From CAIVVT01 sp963757265 (GTDB taxonomy: Bacteria; Acidobacteriota; Terriglobia; Bryobacterales; Bryobacteraceae), in contig CAVWRA010000011.1 in NCBI GenBank assembly GCA_963757265.1, positions 124,001 to 188,000 of the forward strand: DNA of 64,000 nucleotides. Direction: 5' to 3'. Below, piece after piece: positions 58,077-64,000 of this stretch. The translations under genes were made by a program, and so were the position numbers. Below the pieces are notes generated by a model that was given only the letters and a program-made list of their open reading frames with translations, searched no databases and had not been told where the DNA came from. The stretch's first letter is position 1. Each line of letters opens with the position of its first letter.

Positions 58077-59063
58077 ATGTTGCAGAAGTACCTGCTGGCG
58101 TTCATCTGCGGAGGATTGTTCATCGGGGGCCTGGTTTACTTTGCGGCCGGCCATCGATCCGCTCCCCCTGCGGCGCCCGCCGCGACTCAATCGGATTCCA
58201 CCGCCGTCCCGCCCGAGACCCCCGCGGCGGCTCCCGAACCAGCGCCCGCGCTCGAGCAGCCGGCGCGCACGGTGCGGCGCCACGAATCCGCGCCGCCGGA
58301 GCCCGAGCCGCCGGCATCCGCCGCGCCCGAGCCGCCGTCCGAACAGCGCGTCGAGCAGGCGCAAGCGAATCCGCAGCCGGCGCAGCCAGTCGAGGAGGCG
58401 AATCCGCAGCCCCAACTCCCGCCTCCCTCGCCCAACGCGCAGCCGCAATTGCCGCCTCCGCCCGCTGCCGCATTGCAAACCCGGCCATCGAACGTCATGC
58501 GGCCCGACCCGCTGGCCGAAACCCGCGACCACACACCGCACACGGTGACGATTCCCGCCGGGACGACGCTGGCCGTGCGCCTGCGCGACAGTATCAGCAG
58601 CGAGAAGCAGTCGGAGGGGGATCCATTCACCGCGACGCTCGACAAGCCGATCGTGATCGACGGCTTCGTGATCGCCGACCGCGGTGCGCTCGTTCAAGGC
58701 AAAATCTCTGCGCTGAAGCGTGCCGGCCGCGGCGAGAGCCATGCCGCGATTGGCCTGGAATTAACCGCGCTGAGCACCACCGATGGCCAGAAGGTGAACA
58801 TTCGCACGGACGCCTCGCGTAAGACCGCCGCGTCGGACACGAAAAGTGCGGTGACCAAGGTCGGCGTGGGCGCGGTCCTGGGCACGATCATCGGTGCGGC
58901 GGTCGGGGGCGGCAAAGGGGCCGCGATCGGCGCGGGCGCCGGCACCGCAGCGGGCGGTGGAGCTGCCCTGGGCTCGAAAGGCCAGGAAGTTCGCCTGCCC
59001 AGCGAGACCCTGCTGAGCTTCAAGCTCACCGAAGCGGTCAAGCTGACCGAGAAACTGAATTGA
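58077..59063 (+). CDS. envelope protein with Pro-rich linker and glycine-zipper domain
   Basis: 328 residues from ATG 58077 with AGGAGAG upstream. The N-terminal membrane anchor or signal (YLLAFICGGLFIGGLVYFA) is followed by a Pro/Ala/Glu/Gln-rich linker (about 25-155). A conserved beta domain (IPAGTTLAVRLRDSISSEKQ, DGFVIADRGALVQGKIS) and a glycine-zipper stretch (VGAVLGTIIGAAVGGGKGAA, about residues 262-300) complete it. Proteins of this build are frequent in Acidobacteriota and their role is unknown. The glycine zipper suggests membrane insertion or packing. Confidence 0.75.
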   Translation: MLQKYLLAFICGGLFIGGLVYFAAGHRSAPPAAPAATQSDSTAVPPETPAAAPEPAPALEQPARTVRRHESAPPEPEPPASAAPEPPSEQRVEQAQANPQPAQPVEEANPQPQLPPPSPNAQPQLPPPPAAALQTRPSNVMRPDPLAETRDHTPHTVTIPAGTTLAVRLRDSISSEKQSEGDPFTATLDKPIVIDGFVIADRGALVQGKISALKRAGRGESHAAIGLELTALSTTDGQKVNIRTDASRKTAASDTKSAVTKVGVGAVLGTIIGAAVGGGKGAAIGAGAGTAAGGGAALGSKGQEVRLPSETLLSFKLTEAVKLTEKLN

Positions 59064-59215
59064 GCGCGTTGGCTCCCGGTTGATCACGTGGCGGGGCCGC
59101 AGCCCGCGCCATTGCGTCCGCCTCCCCGTTTTCCGATGAACAGAGGCTGCAATTCAGCGCCTCCACTGTGATTCCAACCGCGCCCGCGCCGCGGTTCCCG
59201 CTCTCCATCCACAGG

Positions 59216-60199
59216 TCACGCAGTGCTGAAGCGGGAACGGGCCCGCGCCCACATCATATTCAGGACGGACCAGCGGTAGGGCTGATGGTGCAGCGTCCGC
59301 AGCCGTCGCATCGTCCACCAGAATCCTTGATGCAGATTCCACCCCAGCCGCTCCGGACTCGAGATGCGGCGTGTGCGCCCTTCGGTCTCGTAACCCAGAT
59401 TCTCGAGCAGATCCCCGGCCACCGATTCGAACACGACTCGGTCCCGCGGTGACATCTGCGTCTTCCACTTCCCGCAGTTGCCGGGGCGGATTTCCAGGCG
59501 CGTGCTCGTCCGCTCCAGCGCACCCGTGCGCGGATCCGGTTTGCGCCGGGAGAGGCCCAGGACCGCCTCGTCGAACGGCTCGCCGATGAACTCGCACACC
59601 CGCCGCATGGTCTCGCGCGGCTGTTCGAGCAGCTTTTCGTAACACACTTCCAGATACGTTTCGCGCGGCAGCGCCGCGCCCGCCCGGCGTCCGCTGCCGA
59701 CGAAGCGCTTCCAGAGTCGCGCCGCCGTGTAGACGTTTTGGGGCTGGTAGCGAATCCGGATCCAGGACAGCGCCGCGTCCCTCCCATCGCGGTACATATG
59801 GATGATCCTGGCGCCGGGAAACAGCGTCACCAGAAGAGGAATGTCGGTCACGTAATTGGGCGTCTTGTCACCCCAGCGCGGCTTGGTCTCGCGGCGCGCC
59901 CAGGCTTCGTACAGCCGGCACAAAAACTCCCGGAACGAGCGGCAATCGGCAAACGATTGCGCTTCCAGCTCCAGCCCCCAGCGGCTCACCCACTGCAGGC
60001 TGAGCACCCGTTCAGCCAGCCTGCGCGCCTGCGCCTCGTCGCGCGGATTGCCGTAGCCCCGGTAGAACTCCGGGATGAAGTGCGACTCTTCCGGAAAGGT
60101 CAGATGCGGATGCGAACTGAGCATGTGGCGCAGCATCGTCGTGCCGCTTCTCGGGCAGCCGACGATGAAGATCGGAGCGTCACTGCTCACGCCAATCAT
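59216..60199 (-). CDS. sulfotransferase family protein (copy 1 of a tandem pair)
   Basis: 327 residues from ATG 60199 (a GTG one codon earlier is possible). The PAPS 5'-phosphosulfate loop is FIVGCPRSGTTMLRHML and the 3'-phosphate region is MYRDGRDAALSW. RWGDKTPNYVTDIP and KLLEQPRETMRRVCEFIGEPF are family-typical. It transfers sulfate from PAPS to an unknown acceptor. It shares most motifs, size and order with the next gene, so the two arose by tandem duplication. Confidence 0.88.
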   Translation of the reverse strand: MIGVSSDAPIFIVGCPRSGTTMLRHMLSSHPHLTFPEESHFIPEFYRGYGNPRDEAQARRLAERVLSLQWVSRWGLELEAQSFADCRSFREFLCRLYEAWARRETKPRWGDKTPNYVTDIPLLVTLFPGARIIHMYRDGRDAALSWIRIRYQPQNVYTAARLWKRFVGSGRRAGAALPRETYLEVCYEKLLEQPRETMRRVCEFIGEPFDEAVLGLSRRKPDPRTGALERTSTRLEIRPGNCGKWKTQMSPRDRVVFESVAGDLLENLGYETEGRTRRISSPERLGWNLHQGFWWTMRRLRTLHHQPYRWSVLNMMWARARSRFSTA

Positions 60200-60398
60200 C
60201 ACGAACTCTCAGGTTAGCCTGATTGCCGCGCATATCGGATGCACAGCTCTGTTGAACCCCTTCAGGTCCTGACATCCTCCGTCGGCGCGCCGGGCTCAAG
60301 TCCTCAGTCAACCTGGATCGTCCGGAAGCGTCTGGAGATGCTCACATTGCTGGCGCTCGGCTCGGCCGGCCGCATTGATGAGCCCGCTCCCCCTGGTT

Positions 60399-61385
60399 CT
60401 ACCGCGCCACCCTTCTGAACCGGGCATGGGTCTTCGCCCGCGTCAATTGCACAAACGTCGAAAAAAATGCGGTGCGATTCAACGCCGGCAGTCTGCTCAC
60501 GCTCCACCAGAATCGCTGATGCAGAAACCACGCCAGCCGCTCAGGAAAGGAGATGCGGCGTGTGTGCCCTTCCGTTTCGTAACCCAGAGCCTCGAGGAGA
60601 TCCCCGGCTACGGACTCGAACGTCACCCTATCCTTGGCCGCCATCCGGGTCTTCCATTTGCCGAAGTTGGTGGCCATGATTTCCGCTGGCGGGCGCTTCC
60701 GCGCAAACGGAGCGAAGCGCGGATCTCTTGCCCGCAGGCTGGGCCGCAGGACCGCATCGTCAAACGGCTCCCCGATGAACTCGCATACCCGTTGCATGGT
60801 CTCGCGCGGCCGTTCGAGCAACTCTTCGTAGCGCACTTCCAGGTAAGTCTCGCCAGGCAACGTTGCGCCGGCGCGTCGGCCCGAGGTGACGTAATGCTTC
60901 CACGCGCCCGCCGCAGTGTGCATGTTGCGAGGTCCAAACCCGACCCGGAGCCAGGACAGCGCCACGTCTCTCCCATCGCGGTATATGTGCAGGATCTTGG
61001 CCTTGGGGAATAGCGTCAGCAGGAGCGGAATCTCCGCGGCGTGCTGGGGCGTTTTGTCACCCCAGCGCGGCTTGTTCGCCCGGCGCGCCCACGCCTCGTA
61101 AATCCGGCACACAATCTCGCGAAAGGAACGGCAATCAGAAAAGGAATCGGGTTCGAGCTCTAACCTCCACCGGCGCACCCAGCGCGTCCTGAGGATCCGC
61201 GCCGCCAGCCGGCGCGCTTCGGCCGCATTCCCCGGATCTCCGTAACCCCGGTAGAAGGCCGGGATGAAGTGCGATTCGCCTGGAAACGTCAAGCGCGGAT
61301 GCGAGCGCAGAAGATCCCGCAGCAGCGTCGTGCCGCTTCTCGGGCAGCCGACGATGAAGATCGGGCTGTCACTGTCGATGTCCAT
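60399..61385 (-). CDS. sulfotransferase family protein (copy 2 of a tandem pair)
   Basis: 328 residues. The PAPS loop is FIVGCPRSGTTLLRDLL and the 3'-phosphate motif IYRDGRDVALSWLR, followed by RWGDKTPQHAAEIP and a GYETEGHTRRISFPERLAW tail segment shared with copy 1. Catalytic features appear intact in both copies, while the region around residues 215-245 differs most and could set acceptor choice. It lies 199 bases upstream of copy 1 in the direction of transcription. No PAPS-synthesis genes are nearby. Confidence 0.88.
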   Translation of the reverse strand: MDIDSDSPIFIVGCPRSGTTLLRDLLRSHPRLTFPGESHFIPAFYRGYGDPGNAAEARRLAARILRTRWVRRWRLELEPDSFSDCRSFREIVCRIYEAWARRANKPRWGDKTPQHAAEIPLLLTLFPKAKILHIYRDGRDVALSWLRVGFGPRNMHTAAGAWKHYVTSGRRAGATLPGETYLEVRYEELLERPRETMQRVCEFIGEPFDDAVLRPSLRARDPRFAPFARKRPPAEIMATNFGKWKTRMAAKDRVTFESVAGDLLEALGYETEGHTRRISFPERLAWFLHQRFWWSVSRLPALNRTAFFSTFVQLTRAKTHARFRRVAR

Positions 61386-61489
61386 CCTCGCGCGCTGGCT
61401 GCTCCCATGCTAACGTCAATGCGTTCCCCCCGGAGACACCGCCACGTCATTCACTGGAGCTGCGGCCCGGTTGCGCTGAGAGGGGACGC

Positions 61490-62488
61490 CTATTCTTCTT
61501 TCAGTGACCGCTCCATCAGCTCGCGCAATGCCTCGCGCGGGTCGCGGCCGTCGCGCAGGATCGCGTGGACCTGGCGCGTAATCGGCAGGTTAACCGACAG
61601 CCGCTCGGACAGTTCCATGGCCGCGTAGGTGGTTTGAACCCCCTCGGCCACCATCCGCATCCCGCCCAGGATGTCCGCGAGCTTCCGTCCCTGGCCCAGT
61701 TGGAAGCCCACATGCCGGTTGCGGCTCAGCTCCCCGGTGCAGGTCAGCACCAGGTCGCCCAGTCCCGCCAGGCCGGCCAGGGTCTGGCTCTGGCCGCCCG
61801 CCGCGACGGCCATGCGCGTAATCTCCGCCAGGCCGCGCGTGATCAACGCGGCCAGCGTGTTGGCGCCCAATCCAAGTCCGGCGCACACCCCCGCCGCAAT
61901 CGCCACGACATTTTTCAGCGATGCGCCCAGCTCCACGCCCACCGGGTCGGTACTCGTGTACAGCCGCAGCGTGGGGCCGGAAAAAGCCGTCTGGACCGTG
62001 CGCGCCAACCCTATATCGTGCGACGCGATCACCACCGCGGCCGGTTCGCCGCGCACCACTTCCCGGGCAAATGTCGGCCCGCTCAATATGCCCACGCGCG
62101 GCGGGAAGCGGTTGCCCACCACATCGTTGATCACCTGCGACATTCTCAGCAGCGTGCCGTTTTCCAGGCCCTTGGTCGCGCTCACAATGAGCATCTTCTC
62201 GTCGAGATGTGGCAGCAGGTCGTCGTACACCCGGCGGGCGTGATGGGACGGCATCACGCCCAGCACGATCTGCGCGTCCTCGACCGCCTCGGCCAGGCTC
62301 GTGGTCACCGCGATATTGTCCCTGAGACGCCCGCCCGGCAGGAAGACGTCGTTCTCCCGCGCGCTCTGCATGCGCTCGGCCAGGTCCTGCTCGTACACCC
62401 ACAGCCGCACCCGCTCGAAGCGCGGCGCCAGGACGATCGACAGCGCCGTCCCCCACCCTCCTGCACCGATCACTGCCAGTCGCTTCAC
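61490..62488 (-). CDS. gpsA: glycerol-3-phosphate dehydrogenase [NAD(P)+]
   Basis: Reduces dihydroxyacetone phosphate to sn-glycerol 3-phosphate for phospholipid synthesis. 332 residues. The Rossmann motif IGAGGWGTAL, the VSATKGLENG lysine, the catalytic-lysine segment GASLKNVVAIAAG and the GLAGLGDLVLTCTGELSRN motif are all present. The start overlaps the plsY stop (ATGA), so the two steps of phosphatidate synthesis are coupled. Confidence 0.97.
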   Translation of the reverse strand: MKRLAVIGAGGWGTALSIVLAPRFERVRLWVYEQDLAERMQSARENDVFLPGGRLRDNIAVTTSLAEAVEDAQIVLGVMPSHHARRVYDDLLPHLDEKMLIVSATKGLENGTLLRMSQVINDVVGNRFPPRVGILSGPTFAREVVRGEPAAVVIASHDIGLARTVQTAFSGPTLRLYTSTDPVGVELGASLKNVVAIAAGVCAGLGLGANTLAALITRGLAEITRMAVAAGGQSQTLAGLAGLGDLVLTCTGELSRNRHVGFQLGQGRKLADILGGMRMVAEGVQTTYAAMELSERLSVNLPITRQVHAILRDGRDPREALRELMERSLKEE

Positions 62489-63144
62489 TGCTCTTTACCT
62501 CCGAACCGGAATACGTTCTCGGTGCCGGCCCGCAACCGCTGGATGTTGGATTTGTGCCGCCAGATCACCAGCGCGCTCGCCGCGACGAACGCCGCCAGCA
62601 GCGGCCAGCCCGGCCGGTACATCAGCCACACCACCAGCGGGAATACGGCCGAGGCGACGATGGAGCCCATCGAGATGTAGTGCCAAACCGTCACGACCAG
62701 CACAAACACCACGGCACACACCCCCACCGAGGCCGGGGCCAGGCATAGGCCCGCGCCGATGTAGCTGGCCATGGCCTTCCCACCCTTGAATCTCAAATAG
62801 ACCGGGTACGCATGCCCGATCAAGACCGCCACCGTCGCCGCGCCGGCGAACAGCTGTGACCCGTGAGTGGAGCGCAGCACGATCCACACCGCCAGGTAGC
62901 CCTTGGCGACATCCAGCAGCAATGTGAGCACGCCCCAGCCGCGCCCCGTCGTACGCAATACGTTGGTGGCGCCGATGTTGCCGCTGCCCAGCGAGCGCAC
63001 GTCTTTTCCGGTGGTCAGCCGCACCAGCAGGTAGCCGCACGGAATGCCGCCGATGAGGTAGGCCAGCACCAGAAGTCCGGCAATCAGCAGGGTGCTGGAT
63101 GGGCCGGCGGCAGCTTGGGAATCGAGTAGCGTGGCGGGAATCAT
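62485..63144 (-). CDS. plsY: acyl-phosphate:glycerol-3-phosphate acyltransferase PlsY
   Basis: 219-residue membrane protein with about five to six hydrophobic segments. The three PlsY loops are visible: AYLIGGIPCGYLLVRL.. GSGNIGATNVLRTTG, GHAYPVYLRFKGGKAMA, and IWRHKSNIQRLRAGTE at the end. It adds the first acyl chain to glycerol-3-phosphate from the acyl-phosphate made by PlsX. It overlaps thpR (upstream) and gpsA (downstream) by 4 bases each. Confidence 0.96.
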   Translation of the reverse strand: MIPATLLDSQAAAGPSSTLLIAGLLVLAYLIGGIPCGYLLVRLTTGKDVRSLGSGNIGATNVLRTTGRGWGVLTLLLDVAKGYLAVWIVLRSTHGSQLFAGAATVAVLIGHAYPVYLRFKGGKAMASYIGAGLCLAPASVGVCAVVFVLVVTVWHYISMGSIVASAVFPLVVWLMYRPGWPLLAAFVAASALVIWRHKSNIQRLRAGTENVFRFGGKEQ

Positions 63145-63692
63145 AGGGCTAATGGGAACGACGCCAGCCTGGTGTAGATGGACCCGCGGGGATCGAGCTG
63201 GCTGCGGTACAGATGGAAGTGGTCCGCCTGAAACGCGCCGAAGTCCGTGCCGGGCAACCCGGCGATGGCGTCTCTCAGCGTAGTGAGCGGCTCGGGATGG
63301 CGAATGCGCGCCAGCGTCAGGTGCGGCCGGAATGGCTTGTCTTCCCGCGGGATGCCGAGCGCCGCGCAGGCCGCGTCGGTGTCGCGCGCCAGCTGGGCCA
63401 GTTCCGGCGGCGCCTCGATCCCGGCGAAGAAGATGCGCGGCCGCTCAGGATTGGGAAACCATCCCAGAGCGCGGATGGCGATGCGCAGCGCGCCGGGGCG
63501 CGGCACCGCGGCCAGCGCGGATTTCAACTCCTCCAGCCGCGCCTCAGGGAAATCGCCGATAAACTTGGTGGTGAGATGGAGATTGGCCACGGGGCTCCAC
63601 TGGATTCGGGCCAGCGGTTTCACGAGGTGCAGCAGCAGCTCCAGGTTGCGCCGCATTTCGTACGGCAGATCGAGTCCAACAAACAAACGCAT
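63141..63692 (-). CDS. thpR: RNA 2',3'-cyclic phosphodiesterase (2H / LigT family)
   Basis: 183 residues from ATG 63692. The two His-x-Thr/Ser-x signatures of the 2H superfamily are HLTT (His39) and HLTL (in RPHLTLARI), with the typical start MRLFVGLDLP. It opens 2',3'-cyclic phosphates on RNA and was originally described as a 2'-5' RNA ligase. First gene of thpR-plsY-gpsA. Confidence 0.93.
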   Translation of the reverse strand: MRLFVGLDLPYEMRRNLELLLHLVKPLARIQWSPVANLHLTTKFIGDFPEARLEELKSALAAVPRPGALRIAIRALGWFPNPERPRIFFAGIEAPPELAQLARDTDAACAALGIPREDKPFRPHLTLARIRHPEPLTTLRDAIAGLPGTDFGAFQADHFHLYRSQLDPRGSIYTRLASFPLAL

Positions 63693-63734
63693 CAACGTTT
63701 TGTACCTTGTTACGTCGCCTAATGGTAGCGCGAG

Positions 63735-64000
63735 ATGACGGGCCCGTTACTAGATCGTGAATTCTACTCGAAACCGACCATCGAAGTGGCGCGAGCGCTG
63801 CTGGGGTGCGTGCTGGAGCTCGCCGCGCCGGACGGAACGGTGCGCGGCGGACGCATCGTCGAGGTGGAAGCCTACCCGCCGTATGTGGACCAGGCGGCGC
63901 ATTCCTTCCGCGGGTTGACGCCGCGCACGCGTGTCATCTTCGGCCCGCCGGGCCATGCCTACGTCTACTTGTGCTACGGGATGTACTACTGCCTGAACAT
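63735..64000 (+). CDS. 3-methyladenine DNA glycosylase (AAG/MPG family), 5' part
   Basis: 88 codons from ATG 63735 to the window edge. It starts [20 protein letters not shown], then LLGCVLEL, the motif [21 protein letters not shown] with the likely catalytic Glu (VEVEAY), [17 protein letters not shown] and [10 protein letters not shown]. These are the defining segments of the eukaryote-type alkyladenine glycosylase fold, which excises alkylated purines. The gene is incomplete only because the window ends. It is divergent from thpR. Confidence 0.93.
   Translation, partial: MTGPLLDREFYSKPTIEVARALLGCVLELAAPDGTVRGGRIVEVEAYPPYVDQAAHSFRGLTPRTRVIFGPPGHAYVYLCYGMYYCLN

Noticed and set aside
63707..63734. 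tRNA-like fragment (GTCGCCTAATGGTAGCGCG) before the glycosylase gene
   Set aside because: It resembles a D-arm only. No acceptor, anticodon or T-arm sequences can be paired around it.

Overview
The window is GC-rich bacterial DNA that fits an Acidobacteriota chromosome, most likely a Bryobacterales / Candidatus Solibacter-like lineage. The assignment rests on gene content: a Ser/Thr kinase fused to a periplasmic WD40-like (PD40) propeller, an 'ANRRNAQ..STGPRTPRG' protein of the kind seen repeatedly in this phylum, many REP-like palindromes, secreted Ig-like (He_PIG) proteins, and a flagellar operon beside ordinary housekeeping genes. It is inference from protein families, not from a marker-gene match. 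No rRNA, tRNA or CRISPR array was seen.

Layout. 1-10.1 kb: the 5' end of a 2Fe-2S ferredoxin gene, argS, a two-gene operon of unknown function, acnA, a zinc-ribbon protein and metH. 10.1-14.8 kb: a secreted Ig-domain protein, a second zinc-ribbon protein, a MoxR AAA ATPase and a divergent YchF-like NTPase. 14.8-24.6 kb is the accessory, repeat-rich part: a REP-like cluster, a membrane acyltransferase and an esterase bounded by a second degraded copy of the ychF 3' end, a MITE-like element, a 147-bp tandem repeat, a polytopic membrane protein, a complete IS1182-type element with readable ends, the gene it was inserted into, a REP-associated tyrosine transposase inside inverted REP flanks, and a 223-bp tandem array carrying the same REPs. 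24.6-29.4 kb: a minus-strand run of SPOR protein, lipA, lnt and a secreted glycosidase-like protein. 30-36.4 kb: a tight flagellar basal-body/export operon, flgB-flgC-fliE-fliF-fliG-fliH-fliI-fliJ. 36.4-41.6 kb: dsbD, plsX, rpmF, agmatine deiminase and a YkgJ-type cysteine-cluster protein. 41.8-53 kb: a frameshifted M16 peptidase gene, a YjbR protein, a second secreted protein paralogous to the one at 10-12 kb, a GH3 beta-glucosidase, the Ser/Thr kinase and a frameshifted metY. 53.4-64 kb: a PhoR/PhoB-like two-component pair, nadD-rnhA-dus, a glycine-zipper envelope protein, tandem sulfotransferases, gpsA-plsY-thpR and the start of a 3-methyladenine DNA glycosylase gene.

Working together: the flagellar genes supply the MS ring (FliF), rotor (FliG), rod base (FlgB, FlgC, FliE) and export ATPase complex (FliH, FliI, FliJ). 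gpsA and plsY make and acylate glycerol-3-phosphate, and plsX (in a separate rpmF-plsX operon) supplies acyl-phosphate to PlsY. metH and metY both form methionine or homocysteine. dsbD, lnt, the SPOR protein, the M16 peptidase and the secreted proteins serve the envelope.

The most interesting material is the 14.8-24.6 kb region, where several kinds of mobile repeat have altered neighbouring genes in ways that can be read base by base, together with the pair of uncharacterised secreted paralogues and the small two-gene operon at 2.3-3.1 kb. Three single-base insertions that break two otherwise intact genes look more like sequencing or assembly errors than decay.
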